Notes: generated from the letters alone by a model not told the origin. Shown: positions 1 through 8,331, counted from the stretch's first letter. The stretch: 49,289 nucleotides of DNA from Candidatus Agathobaculum intestinipullorum (GCA_019117485.1 DWZQ01000011.1:1-49289), one strand, 5' to 3'. Numbers and translations are program-made.

Positions 1-61
1 AAAGAGCTTTTGGAATTGGAGCACTGCCCAGTAACTCCATTTTTTTGTTTTGATTATCCAT
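1..61 (-). CDS. MATE family efflux transporter, N-terminal fragment
   Basis: Only the first 20 codons are present; the gene runs off the left edge. The peptide starts MDNQNKKMELLGSAPIPKAL, which matches the N-terminus typical of clostridial MATE (multidrug and toxin extrusion) Na+/H+ antiporters, where it precedes the first membrane helix. An AAAGGAG ribosome binding site lies at about 66-78 on this strand. It is divergent from the PadR gene, and the shared 125-bp gap carries two copies of a palindromic operator, so the PadR protein probably represses this pump. The family call rests on a short peptide, so it is moderate. Confidence 0.6.
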   Translation of the reverse strand, partial: MDNQNKKMELLGSAPIPKAL

Positions 62-100
62 AGTGTTTCTCCTTTCTCTTGACAAGTAGAATAAATTATA

Positions 101-160
101 CTACTATAAATTATAGTGGTTGAAGCGCAAAAAGTATTCTACTATAATTTATAGTGGTTG
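101..160. promoter_or_regulatory. Twin palindromic operators, probably for PadR
   Basis: Two 22-bp copies lie at 101-122 and 139-160; their cores are ACTATAAATTATAGT (103-117) and ACTATAATTTATAGT (141-155), each nearly self-complementary, followed by GGTTG. They differ only at the centre. Their position between divergent genes, with one copy close to the padR ribosome binding site, fits autoregulation plus control of the MATE pump. Assignment to PadR is inferred from position. Confidence 0.65.
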
Positions 161-186
161 TCAAGAGAGTAAAGGAGGTAATTGAA

Positions 187-714
187 ATGGCTACGATTGA
201 CCTGATTGTTTTGGGAATTTTAAAAAAGGAGTCAATGAGTGCATATGACATTCAAAAATTAGTAGAATACCGCAATATTTCAAAATGGGTAAAGATCAGT
301 ACACCTTCCATTTATAAAAAAGTTATTCAGTTAGAGGAAAAAGGATATATTTCAAGCCATATTGAAAAAGAGGGTAAAATGCCGGAGAAGTCGGTTTATT
401 CTCTGACTGAAAAAGGAAAGCAGCAATTCGAAAAGCTGATGATTGAAATATCCTGTAAGTCTATTAACATATTTTTAGACTTTAATGCTGTCATCGTAAA
501 TTTGGACAGTATGCCAAGAGAAAGGCAACAAGAATGTCTGGATAATATTGAAAGCAGTATGGCAGTATTGAAAACATATTTGGAAGAAAATATTGCTTTG
601 AAAAAAAGTGACGATGATATTCCGATTACGGGCATGGCAGTTTTACAGCAACAATATATACTGGCTCAAGCCATAGAGGAATGGATTTGTACTTTAAAAA
701 GAAATTTGGTGTGA
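187..714 (+). CDS. PadR family transcriptional regulator
   Basis: A 175-residue winged-helix repressor. The N-terminal half has the PadR pattern: LIVLGILKKESMSAYDIQK, then a TPSIYKKVIQLEEKGYI recognition-helix region and the wing KMPEKSVYSLTEKGK; the C-terminal half is a helical dimerisation region. ATG 187 was chosen because AAAGGAGG lies directly upstream at 171-178; an upstream in-frame GTG at 154 would put the operator inside the gene. It is divergent from a MATE pump, the common arrangement for PadR regulators of multidrug export. Ligand unknown. Its AT-rich codon use differs from the chromosome after 4.8 kb, consistent with accessory DNA. Confidence 0.85.
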   Translation: MATIDLIVLGILKKESMSAYDIQKLVEYRNISKWVKISTPSIYKKVIQLEEKGYISSHIEKEGKMPEKSVYSLTEKGKQQFEKLMIEISCKSINIFLDFNAVIVNLDSMPRERQQECLDNIESSMAVLKTYLEENIALKKSDDDIPITGMAVLQQQYILAQAIEEWICTLKRNLV

Positions 715-719
715 ATAGA

Positions 720-908
720 ATGGACAAAGCTCAATGGATTATCTGTCCTGTCTGTGGCAATAAAACTCGTAATAGGATTAGAGAGGATACAATTTTAAAA
801 AACTATCCTCTCTATTGCCCGAAGTGTAAGCAGGAAACTCTAATCAATGTAAAAGAACTACATATAACACTCATCAAAGAGCCAGACGCACAGACGCAGA
901 GCCGATGA
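720..908 (+). CDS. Cysteine-rich KTR domain protein
   Basis: A 62-residue protein beginning MDKAQWIICPVCGNKTRNRI, with a second CPKC pair about 30 residues later. The two CxxC knuckles and the Lys-Thr-Arg that follows the first one define the small cysteine-rich KTR family, a predicted zinc-binding protein common on integrative elements and resistance transposons of Firmicutes; its function is unknown. An earlier in-frame start at 681 overlaps padR; ATG 720, just after the padR stop, gives the usual family N-terminus. It is probably co-transcribed with padR and ends in a strong terminator whose stem includes the stop codon. Confidence 0.75.
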   Translation: MDKAQWIICPVCGNKTRNRIREDTILKNYPLYCPKCKQETLINVKELHITLIKEPDAQTQSR

Positions 909-943
909 ACTTGTGAGACGCCTCACAGCTCATCGGCTTTTTT
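900..943 (+). terminator. Rho-independent terminator after the KTR gene
   Basis: AGCCGATGA (900-908) pairs with TCATCGGCT (930-938), with an inner GTGAG/CTCAC stem, followed by a T run. The left arm includes the stop codon of the KTR gene. Confidence 0.85.
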
Positions 944-1363
944 AATAGTTAAGCCCACCGAATAAAAAAAACGGAGTTTGGTGGGCTGCCTTGTCATGCT
1001 CAAGTCAATGATACCCCTCTAAACTCGTTGGTGTTTGGAGGGATTTATTATGTGTTGGTCTACTCAGACCACTGCGCTGCTTGTCCTAAGCAGTGCATAT
1101 CTACCTAGCTCTATTCAGGTATGAGGATAAACTGTTAAAAAAATCCTCATTTGTTTTTGTAACATTTGCACCTCAGATATAGAGGTTAAATATCCTAATT
1201 ATAGATATTATTTTTCTTATATCCGCTTAGGCTTGTCAGCCTTTGCGGTTTTTCTTTTGTCGTTTTTTGTCCGGACACGACACAAAGAATTTTTCAGTGT
1301 AGGATGTCGTTCCCCACCGACCAATCTGGATTTTTCAAAAAAATTCAGATTGGAGGGAACGAT
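944..1363. other. Intergenic stretch with two inverted repeats
   Basis: No convincing gene. It contains AGCCCACC (952-959) paired with GGTGGGCT (980-987), and CCCTCTAAAC (1015-1024) paired with GTTTGGAGGG (1033-1042) with one G-T pair. The rest is AT-rich leader leading to the hairpin at 1321-1353. Remnants or regulatory sites of an integrative element are the likeliest content. Confidence 0.4.
1321..1353 (+). promoter_or_regulatory. Long hairpin overlapping a ribosome binding site
   Basis: The 15-nt arm at 1321-1335 (CCAATCTGGATTTTT) pairs with 1339-1353 (AAAAATTCAGATTGG) across a 3-nt loop with a single G-U. The right arm ends in the first two G of the GGAGGG Shine-Dalgarno at 1352-1357, so folding would partly hide the ribosome binding site of the gene at 1364. 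It has no T run, so it is unlikely to be a terminator. Confidence 0.55.
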
Positions 1364-1792
1364 ATGGCTTATAACAAAGCCAAAGAAGAAAAGAAATGGC
1401 AGCTCTGGAAAGAAGCCGAAGAAAATAAATTGCGGAGCTTAGGCGTTGATGAAGATACCATTGAAAAGCTCCGTGTTCACGATTGGGAAGTATTCAACTC
1501 CGACAGACGGTTTTACCAGAGACTAAAGGATGTTGCTACATATCTTGAGGAAATGGAAGCCGATGCGGAGCTGCCCGAAATAAGAAGCGTTGACGACCTG
1601 CTTAACAGCATTGAAAATCAGAAGCTCCATCAGGCTCTTATCATGGTGGACAAGCTGACCCTGCAGATTGTCCTAATGCGGTTGCAGGGCTATAAGTTCA
1701 GTGAAATAGCTGATTTGCTCGGCTTATCTGAGCAGACCGTTTATAAGCGGATGCAGCGGTTTAAGAAAAAAATCAAAAAAATTTTGAAATAG
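1364..1792 (+). CDS. Sigma-70 region 4-like helix-turn-helix protein of a mobile element
   Basis: A 142-residue protein. The N-terminal half is charged and helical (MAYNKAKEEKKWQLWKEAEE). The C-terminal half is a sigma-70 region 4 type helix-turn-helix: LQIVLMRLQGYKFSEIADLL, then GLSEQTVYKRMQRFKKKIK. Sigma region 2 is missing, so it is probably a regulator rather than a complete sigma factor. Such proteins recur on clostridial integrative elements near the recombinase. ATG 1364 is used because TGGAGGGA lies 6 nt upstream; the reading frame open from 1304 would run through the hairpin. A terminator follows. Confidence 0.75.
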   Translation: MAYNKAKEEKKWQLWKEAEENKLRSLGVDEDTIEKLRVHDWEVFNSDRRFYQRLKDVATYLEEMEADAELPEIRSVDDLLNSIENQKLHQALIMVDKLTLQIVLMRLQGYKFSEIADLLGLSEQTVYKRMQRFKKKIKKILK

Positions 1793-1820
1793 TGTCCAAA
1801 AACGGGCGTTGCCACGGGCT

Positions 1821-1857
1821 ATGGGATGAGAGACAAAAATCTCTCATCCCATTTTCC
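1821..1857 (+). terminator. Rho-independent terminator
   Basis: ATGGGATGAGAGA (1821-1833) pairs perfectly with TCTCTCATCCCAT (1840-1852), followed by TTTCC. It ends the sigma-like gene. Confidence 0.8.
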
Positions 1858-2263
1858 TTGTGTGGCGAGAATGGGAATGTTCCTTGAAAAGTGAATACCC
1901 ATTCGCCAAATACTTCCTCTTTGTGATTGTGATGAGCATAAGCGTGTGCAGCGGTACGCCAAGACCTGCCGACAAGCAGAAAAGCGATGAAAGGTGGTGA
2001 GCGATTTTTTACCGACTCAAAATATCGGGCAGCTCCCGATTACGCCATAACCCACAAAGAGAACTATGGTACTCCCGTCCAGTCACAGTCCGAACGGTAA
2101 TCAATCCGTCGCAGGCAATGAGGGCGGCTCTGGCAGACCGTCAGAGGGGGAAACACCCGTGGAGTCAGTTCGCTACTGACCGTTTGGCGACTTCCCTGCG
2201 TTTTTAGCGCATTAGCATTTTGGGGCGTCGAGGACAAATAAAAATGCTCCTATTCATATATAG
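1858..2263. other. Non-coding stretch rich in inverted repeats; possible decayed element DNA or oriT
   Basis: No frame is open over a convincing length. Inverted repeats: GGCGAGAATGGG (1864-1875) with CCCATTCGCC (1898-1907); GTCAGT/ACTGAC (2164-2180); AGCATTTT (2214-2221) with AAAATGCT (2241-2248). The density of perfect arms suggests a transfer origin or regulatory region of an integrative element, or remnants of deleted conjugation genes. No relaxase gene lies next to it in this window. Confidence 0.3.
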
Positions 2264-2366
2264 TCAAACACAAGGCGGTCATTGAAACAGAGAATTGTTT
2301 ATACTCTCTCGACCTTAAAAACTCCCTTGTGTTTGATTGTTTACATAGGCAGATCGTGTTTGCCTA
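2264..2366 (+). promoter_or_regulatory. Inverted repeat and hairpin in the mazF leader
   Basis: TCAAACACAAGG (2264-2275) is matched perfectly by CCTTGTGTTTGA (2325-2336) across a 49-nt spacer. A second hairpin, TAGGCA/TGCCTA, lies at 2346-2366 just upstream of the TAGGAGG ribosome binding site. This may be a structured leader or an operator pair controlling the toxin gene. Confidence 0.45.
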
Positions 2367-2390
2367 AATAAGATAGGAGGTCATACACAT

Positions 2391-2783
2391 ATGGAAAGAA
2401 AAATAAAGCGGGGCGATATTTATTATGCCGACCTTAATCCAGTTGTAGGCTCGGAGCAAGGCGGGACACGCCCCGTACTTATCATTTCAAATGATATGGG
2501 TAATAGATACAGTCCTACAGTAATAGTTGCAGCTATTACAAGTCGGGCATGCTCGAAAGTTAAATTGCCCACGCATACCAATGTGATGGATTTTAAGGGG
2601 CTTGATAAAGAGTCAGTTATTTTACTTGAACAAATACGGACACTTGATAAGCAAAGGTTAACAAAATATATGGGAATGCTTCCGCACAGTACAATGGCAA
2701 GAGTTGATAAGGCTCTTGCTATTAGTATTTCACTGCGTATTCTGCCTGAAGAAAAATGTGTAAAAAGACAGAAAACGGTCTAA
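2391..2783 (+). CDS. MazF/PemK family endoribonuclease toxin (orphan)
   Basis: 130 residues with the MazF/PemK hallmarks: [20 protein letters not shown], then [11 protein letters not shown], a central TSR motif and [12 protein letters not shown]. MazF toxins cut mRNA at short sequence motifs and are normally held by an upstream MazE antitoxin. None is visible here: the 600 bp upstream has no convincing gene, and the next ORF downstream (50 residues) does not resemble MazE. Orphan MazF-like genes are frequent on integrative elements near the recombinase. TAGGAGG is well placed before ATG 2391. The family call is sure; activity is not known. Confidence 0.88.
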   Translation: MERKIKRGDIYYADLNPVVGSEQGGTRPVLIISNDMGNRYSPTVIVAAITSRACSKVKLPTHTNVMDFKGLDKESVILLEQIRTLDKQRLTKYMGMLPHSTMARVDKALAISISLRILPEEKCVKRQKTV

Positions 2784-2855
2784 TCGCACATTGGAACTAA
2801 ACGAAATGCACTTCTATAATTAAGGCATACAGCCGCTTTTGACGGAGGGATTTAG

Positions 2856-3008
2856 ATGGAAGATCAAAAACGCATGAATATCGCAGAGCAACATTCAGAC
2901 CATTGTCAGAGTGAAAAGGAAGCTTATGATTTTTTTATCAATACAATGGTACAGATAGTTGAGAAATATGGAAAGAGTGTTTTGAATGAATTGGATTGTG
3001 CTGCGTAG
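2856..3008 (+). CDS. Small hypothetical protein (50 residues)
   Basis: ATG 2856 follows GACGGAGGG at 2841-2849. The product starts MEDQKRMNIAEQHSDHCQSE and ends NELDCAA; it is acidic and probably helical, with no membrane segment. Small genes of this kind often sit just upstream of large serine recombinases on clostridial elements and may be excision accessory factors, but I do not recognise the family. It could instead be an atypical antitoxin partner for the preceding MazF, which lacks one. Confidence 0.5.
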   Translation: MEDQKRMNIAEQHSDHCQSEKEAYDFFINTMVQIVEKYGKSVLNELDCAA

Positions 3009-3059
3009 TTTACGCAGCTTTACATATCATATTTCCCTGATTTATATGGAGGTGCAAAA

Positions 3060-4764
3060 TGAATAGAGAAGGTAAGAAATGTGTCCTGTATCCGAGAGTA
3101 AGCACGGAAATGCAGGTGGATGGATACAGTCTGGAAGGAAAAAAAATAGTTTAAAGAGGTTTGCTGACCGGGAAGAGATGCAGGTTATTGGCATTTATGA
3201 GGATGCAGGAAAATCAGGAAAATCTATTGAAGGGCGACCTGCTTTCAAAAAAATGCTCTCGGATATAAAAAACGGATTGGAGATTGATTATATTCTGGTG
3301 TATAAACTTTCTCGTTTTGGCAGAAATGCAGCGGATATTCTTAACTCGTTGGAGTTTGTACAATCTTATGGGATTAATCTTATCTGTATTGAAGAAGGTA
3401 TCGACTCATCCCAGACAAGCGGAAAACTCCTAATATCTGTTCTGTCGGCAGTTGCAGAAATTGAGAGAGAAAATATCATTGAGCAGACAATGAATGGGCG
3501 TAGAGAAAAAGCACGACAAGGTGGTTGGAATGGTGGTTTCGCTCCATACGGATATTATCTGAAAGATAATCAGCTTTTAATAGAAGAAAAAGAAGCAGAA
3601 GCAATCAGAATTATCTTTGATAAATTTGGAAATTCAGATATAGGACTTGGCGGAGTTGCAAAGTATCTTAATTTGCAGGGGATAAAAAAGATACCTCGTC
3701 AAAATGGGAAATTAGAAACATGGAGCAGTCATCTAATACGCCAGATATTAGATAATCCAGTTTACTGTGGAAAGATTGCTTATGGCAGAAGAACAAGAGA
3801 AAAGGTCAAAGGAACAAAGAATGAATATAAGCAAGTTCATGCAGATGATTATATTTTGGAGGAAGGGCAGCATGAGGGAATAGTCAGTGAAGAATTGTGG
3901 CAAAAAGTTCATGCAAAGCGACTAGCAACGGGAATTAAGCAGCCTTCAAAAGTTGGCAAGGACAGAGCGCATCTTTTAACAGGAGTGTTAAAATGTCCTC
4001 TTTGCGGAAGTTCTATGTATACAAATAAACACGCATGGACAAACAAAGATGGCACATATAAGGAAGTCTACTATTATATATGTGGCAGGAACAAACAAGA
4101 GAGAGGGCATCACTGTGAATATAAAGCATCTTTGAGAAAAACAGATATTGAGCCTCTTGTAATTGAGGCAGTTAAGGAGTTGGTAAGTGATCAATATTTT
4201 GCTAAAGAAATAGAAAAACGAATTGGCATACAAATAGATACTACAGCCATTGATAAGGAACTTGAGAATTATGAAAGCAAATTAAAAGAGGTCGATTTGA
4301 ATAAAGCCCGTTTGGAACGGGAGATTGACAATTTACCTGTTGATGCCCGCTATCGGGAAAGAAAACTTCACGATATGACATTGAGGCTTGATGGTCTGTA
4401 CGATACCATTGTAGAACTTGAGGAACGCATTGAGGATGCGAAATTACGGAGAAGCTCGATTGAAATGGAAGCAATTACGCTTGATAACATTTACAAAATC
4501 ATGCTGAACTTCGGAAAGCTCTATGATAGAATAAGTGATGAGGAAAAGAAAAGCATTATTACTTATCTGATAAAGGAAATTCAGATATACCCTAATGGTG
4601 AGTCAGAGATGCCTTTGCGGTCAATAGAGTTTAATTTTCCGATATACCGTAATGGTCGTGAGATAAGGCGGCTTTTGTGGGAAAAGGGTAATACCGTTGA
4701 GACGGTTGTACTTTTGTCCCAACCAAAGCCGGAGGCGGCCAGCGTTACCGCATCCGAGGGGTAA
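3060..4764 (+). pseudogene. Large serine recombinase, frameshifted after the catalytic serine
   Basis: ATG 3060, preceded by TGGAGG, opens MNREGKKCVLYPRVSTEMQV, which contains the RVST catalytic serine motif of serine recombinases, then hits a stop (3153-3155) soon after an 8-A run at 3139-3146. The rest is intact in the +1 frame to 4764: SLKRFADREEMQVIGIYEDA, GRPAFKKML, YKLSRFGRNAADILNSLE, ERENIIEQTMNGRREKARQG (resolvase domain), a recombinase domain, a zinc-ribbon-like CPLCG...C segment and a C-terminal coiled coil. Nine A residues would restore the typical LEG-KNSLKRFA join. Either the gene is dead, it uses slippage on the A run, or the base count is wrong. A start inside the second frame (3079) would lack the serine. 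Confidence 0.8.
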
Positions 4765-4808
4765 GCAGGCTCCCAAGCCCAAATGACATTTATTGATAGG
4801 TAAAGGAA

Positions 4809-4843
4809 AAGCGCCGGGGGATTCCCCGGCGCTTGTATTTTTG
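4809..4843. terminator. Bidirectional terminator between recombinase and DeoR genes
   Basis: AAGCGCCGGGG pairs with CCCCGGCGCTT around a GATT loop, with T-rich DNA on both sides in the respective readings. It sits between converging genes and near the shift from AT-rich to GC-rich DNA that marks the probable right end of the accessory element. Confidence 0.85.
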
Positions 4844-4850
4844 TAGATGT

Positions 4851-5606
4851 TCATTCAAAGCGCAGCCGGACATTTTCCTGCCGGCAAAGCTCGACATATT
4901 CGCGGGGCGGTTCCCGGTCGGTGATGAATGCGGTCAGGTCTTTCAGATGGCAGAATGTGACGATGGCCTCCTTGCCGATCTTGGACGAGTCCACCATGCC
5001 GAAGATCATGTCTGCGCGCTGCACGACAGCGCGCTTGATTTCCGCCTCGAGGAAGGTGGTGTTCGTCATGCCCGCGGTCAACGATACGCCGGTTGCACCC
5101 ATGAATGCCTTGTTGATGCGCATGGCAGATAGCGACTCGATGGTCGACAGGCCGACAAACGAGTCGGTCGTCGGGCTGTAAATGCCGCCGAGCGAGATGA
5201 TGTTGAGATTATCGTATTTGGCTGCCTCGCTGAGCGCACCGAGCGAGTGGGTGATGATCGTGATGCGCTTTTTTGCGACCAGAAAGCGCAGCAGGCACAG
5301 CGTAGTCGTACCCGAGTCGATAAAGATCGTGTCGCCATCGGAGACTTCCTCAGCGGCCAGCCGGCCGATGAGCGATTTGTCGATCGGATTCAAGCCGGAA
5401 CGGATCGGGGTGGGAACAGCGCCCGACGGGACGGTTGCCGTTACGCCGCCGTACACCTTGGTGATATGCCCGCGCACCTCGAGTTCGTTAAGGTCGCGGC
5501 GGATGGTGTTTTTGGAAACGCCGAAAACCTCACACAGCTCATCAATGCTGACCGTTTCGCGCGAAATTACATATTGTTCAATTGAATTGAGACGGCTGAC
5601 TTTCAT
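4851..5606 (-). CDS. DeoR family repressor, IolR-like
   Basis: 251 residues. The N-terminal DeoR helix-turn-helix spans about residues 5-55 (VSIDELCEVFGVSKNTIRRD, then KVYGG), followed by the DeoRC sugar-phosphate sensor domain (IFIDSGTTTLCLLRFL, GGIYSPTTDSFVG, KAFMGATGVSLTAGMTN). The order and wording resemble IolR, the Bacillus inositol repressor, more than FruR or GlpR. It is divergent from a split transketolase operon and 4 kb from an inosose dehydratase gene, which supports a role in inositol or related sugar control. The effector is probably a phosphorylated sugar. The exact regulon is inferred. Confidence 0.82.
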   Translation of the reverse strand: MKVSRLNSIEQYVISRETVSIDELCEVFGVSKNTIRRDLNELEVRGHITKVYGGVTATVPSGAVPTPIRSGLNPIDKSLIGRLAAEEVSDGDTIFIDSGTTTLCLLRFLVAKKRITIITHSLGALSEAAKYDNLNIISLGGIYSPTTDSFVGLSTIESLSAMRINKAFMGATGVSLTAGMTNTTFLEAEIKRAVVQRADMIFGMVDSSKIGKEAIVTFCHLKDLTAFITDREPPREYVELCRQENVRLRFE

Positions 5607-5657
5607 CTTCCCCAGATCCCCAATCTTACCCGTAATTTACTCAGGACATTTTTCTTT

Positions 5658-5686
5658 ATTTTATCAAAAGCAGTGAAAATTGTCTA
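5658..5686 (-). promoter_or_regulatory. Promoter of the DeoR gene
   Basis: On the minus strand TAGACA (5681-5686), a 17-nt spacer and TAAAAT (5658-5663) form a sigma-A-like promoter about 50 bp upstream of the start codon. Confidence 0.6.
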
Positions 5687-6318
5687 CTGTTTCAAAAACG
5701 AAAAGTGATGTGCTTTGTGCATTTATTGCGTGCCTTGTATGATGCGGGGGCGTGAACGCATGCCGGAATATCACCCAAATGTGCCTTTCTGGCACTCGGA
5801 AAAATATTTCTAAGTAGTATGAAATGGTGAAATGATGGCAACATGTGTGCGTGGAGTGCGCCAAATATCAAGTATTTTTCAATCTTTTCGGGGAAGGCAC
5901 CGGACAGGGGACAGCTGAGCTGCTTTGGGCATCGGCAATTTGCTAAGAAATGTGCTGAAATTTTGTTAAAGTGCGCTGCTTTTTGACGAAAAATGCAGAG
6001 ATTTGTCCAAATGAAAGTAAACAGATGTTTACAAGCACATGGGCTGGATGCAGCAGATTGCACGGATATGCCCATAAAGCAATAAAAATCTATTCAAGAC
6101 ATAACAAACAAAATACGAAAAAACAACACGGCTTTTTTATGGAATATTCCGATGGATACAAAACGGACGGCCGAATTTTTGTGAGTAAGTGTGTGAATTT
6201 TGGTTGAAATTTGGGTAGTTTGGTGATACACTGAAATCAACCTACAGCGGCACCGGCTGCTGTGGCCGGAACCTGTTCCGTTACGAGAAAATATTTTTGA
6301 ATTAGGCAGGTGTATGCA
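5687..6318. other. Intergenic region between DeoR and transketolase
   Basis: About 630 bp with no convincing gene: the open frames here have poor composition and no ribosome binding sites. It carries the divergent promoters and presumably operators of the DeoR-type repressor. A small GTGCC/GGCAC hairpin lies near 5779-5795 and a CCGGC/GCCGG one near 6250. I could not define a repeated operator. Confidence 0.5.
6204..6232 (+). promoter_or_regulatory. Promoter of the transketolase operon
   Basis: TTGAAA (6204-6209), 17-nt spacer, TACACT (6227-6232). It is about 85 bp upstream of the first transketolase gene. Confidence 0.55.
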
Positions 6319-7170
6319 ATGCAGAAAGCAGAAAAGATGCAGGAGCTTCGCGTATTTGCGCAGGAAATCCGTTTGGAAACCCTGAAAACGATTGGCTCGC
6401 TCGGCTTCGGCCATGTGGGCGGCTCGATGTCGATTATTGATGCGCTGGCTGTTCTGTACGGCGAGGTAATGAAGATCGATCCCAAGAACCCCCGCTGGGA
6501 AGACCGTGACTGGTGCGTGCTGTCCAAGGGTCATGCCGGCCCGGCGATGTATGCCACGCTCGGCCTGAAGGGCTTCTATCCGCTGGAGGATGCCTATACG
6601 CTCAACCAGCCGCACACCAATTTCCCGTCCCACACCGACCGCACCAAGACCCCCGGCGTCGACCTGACGACCGGTTCCCTCGGTCAGGGCATGTCCACCG
6701 CGACCGGCGCGGCGCTCGGCAACAAGATCGACGGCCGTGATAACCATGTTTTCGTATTCGTCGGCGACGGCGAGGCGGACGAAGGTCAGGTTTGGGAAGG
6801 CGCGCAGTTTGCGGTACATTACAAGCTGGACAACCTGATCTGCTTTGTTGATGATAACAAGTATCAGCTCGACGGCGCCTGCGAGAATGTTATGAAGCAC
6901 GCCAAGGGCATCGGCGCGAAGTTCGCGGCGTTTGGCTGGAACGTAGTCGAGTGCGCCGACGGTAACGACGTTGAGCAGATTTACGACGCCATCCAGACCG
7001 CTTACGCCACCAAGGACGTACCGACCTGCATTGTCCTGAACACCGTCAAGGGCAAGGGCGCGACCTTTGCCGACGGCACGGGCGCACATTCCTCTCAGCC
7101 GTCCAAGGAGCAGTGGGACGAAGCCATTGCCCACGCTGAGAAGCAGCTCGCTGAGATCAAGGCACAGTAA
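6319..7170 (+). CDS. Transketolase, N-terminal subunit
   Basis: 283 residues covering the thiamine-diphosphate binding half of transketolase. Visible motifs: GFGHVGGSMS near residue 30, SKGHAGPAMY near 67, DLTTGSLGQG near 118 and GDGEADEGQVWE near 145, the last being the ThDP/Mg motif. The other half is encoded by the next gene, the split form common in Clostridia. It moves two-carbon ketol units between sugar phosphates in the non-oxidative pentose phosphate pathway. ATG 6319 is favoured over GTG 6310 because AGGCAGG lies 8 nt before it. The operon faces an IolR-like repressor, so it may serve a specific catabolic route rather than bulk pentose metabolism. Confidence 0.93.
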   Translation: MQKAEKMQELRVFAQEIRLETLKTIGSLGFGHVGGSMSIIDALAVLYGEVMKIDPKNPRWEDRDWCVLSKGHAGPAMYATLGLKGFYPLEDAYTLNQPHTNFPSHTDRTKTPGVDLTTGSLGQGMSTATGAALGNKIDGRDNHVFVFVGDGEADEGQVWEGAQFAVHYKLDNLICFVDDNKYQLDGACENVMKHAKGIGAKFAAFGWNVVECADGNDVEQIYDAIQTAYATKDVPTCIVLNTVKGKGATFADGTGAHSSQPSKEQWDEAIAHAEKQLAEIKAQ

Positions 7171-7184
7171 GGGAGGGTACGAAC

Positions 7185-8150
7185 ATGAGCTTTACTTTGA
7201 TTGGAAAACACGAAAAGGATCCCCGCGCGAACCGCGACGGTTATGTTTCCGCGATGCTTGAGATGATGGAGAAGGACCCGTCTGTCATGCATGTGGACTG
7301 CGACCTTGAGAACTGCATCAACACTGGCAAGCTGGCCAAGGCGTATCCGGAGCGTACCATCAACGCCGGTATCGCAGAGGCCAACGCCGTTGGCGTATCC
7401 GCCGGCCTGTGCGCGACGGGCAAGACCGTATTCGTACACTCTTTCGGCTGCTTCGCTTCCCGCCGTGCGTTTGACCAGGCGTTTATGTCTGCGGCTTACG
7501 CCAAGCTGCCGGTTCACATCGTCGGCTCCGACCCCGGTGTATGCGCGGCGTACAACGGCGGCACCCATATGCCGTTTGAGGACTGCGCGCTGTACATGTC
7601 CATCCCGGACGCAGTTGTAGTTGACCCGGTTGACTACGCGCAGATCAATTGCCTGACCAAGAAGCTGGCTGAGTCCGGTAAGTTCTCCTACATGCGCATG
7701 ATCCGCAAGACCTTCACCACGGTTTACGGCGACGGTTCGGAGTTTGAGATCGGCAAGGGCGTCACGCTCAAGGAAGGCAAGGACGTTGCCATCATCGCTT
7801 CCGGTATCATGGTTGACGAGGCGCTCAAGGCTGAGGAGCAGCTGGCCGCTGAGGGCATCTCCGCCAAGGTCATTGATATGTTCACTTGGAAGCCGCTCGA
7901 CGAGCAGCTCATCATCGACTCCGCCAAGGAGTGCGGCGCGATCGTTACCGCTGAGAACCATCAGGTCAAGTGCGGCCTCGGTTCCGCGATTGCCAACGTC
8001 GTGATCCAGAACTGCCCGGTTCCGATGGAGATGGTCGGCGTTGAGGACCGTTTCGGTCAGGTTGGCGCGGAGAGCTTCCTGCGCGAGGAGTACGGCCTGA
8101 CGGCTGCCCACATCGTAGAGGCTGCCAAGAAGGCAATCTCCCGCAAGTAA
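7185..8150 (+). CDS. Transketolase, C-terminal subunit
   Basis: 321 residues forming the pyrimidine-binding and C-terminal domains that complete the split transketolase. Motifs include MHVDCDLENC, RTINAGIAEANAVGVSAGL (the glutamate region that activates ThDP), FASRRAFDQ, HIVGSDPGVCA, and the C-terminal VTAENHQVKCGLGSA. AGGGAGG precedes the start, 14 nt after the stop of the N-terminal subunit, so the two are co-translated in equal amounts. A strong terminator follows directly. Confidence 0.93.
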   Translation: MSFTLIGKHEKDPRANRDGYVSAMLEMMEKDPSVMHVDCDLENCINTGKLAKAYPERTINAGIAEANAVGVSAGLCATGKTVFVHSFGCFASRRAFDQAFMSAAYAKLPVHIVGSDPGVCAAYNGGTHMPFEDCALYMSIPDAVVVDPVDYAQINCLTKKLAESGKFSYMRMIRKTFTTVYGDGSEFEIGKGVTLKEGKDVAIIASGIMVDEALKAEEQLAAEGISAKVIDMFTWKPLDEQLIIDSAKECGAIVTAENHQVKCGLGSAIANVVIQNCPVPMEMVGVEDRFGQVGAESFLREEYGLTAAHIVEAAKKAISRK

Positions 8151-8182
8151 TGCATAAAACGGCTGTTTTGGCCGGATAGCAA

Positions 8183-8212
8183 GCAAAAGGGCGTGCGTTG
8201 CACGCCCTTTTG
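8183..8212 (+). terminator. Terminator of the transketolase operon
   Basis: AAAAGGGCGTGC pairs perfectly with GCACGCCCTTTT across a 3-nt loop. A further hairpin, GGGACGGCACG with CGTGCCGCCC, follows at about 8229-8259. Confidence 0.85.
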
Positions 8213-8331
8213 TCACGTTTGCCACCTGTGGGACGGCACGAAAAAATGCGTGCCGCCCCCTATGCAGGGACGGCGATTTGCGGTAAAATAGTACGCAGAA
8301 AAAGAACGCAAAAACGATGGAGGAAAGCAGC

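Noticed and set aside
5692..6075. 127-codon minus-strand open frame between DeoR and transketolase
   Set aside because: Low-complexity composition, no ribosome binding site, not family-like; occupies the regulatory gap.
6094..7134. Long minus-strand frame opposite transketolase
   Set aside because: Antisense shadow caused by GC-rich codon bias; many similar frames lie opposite real genes.
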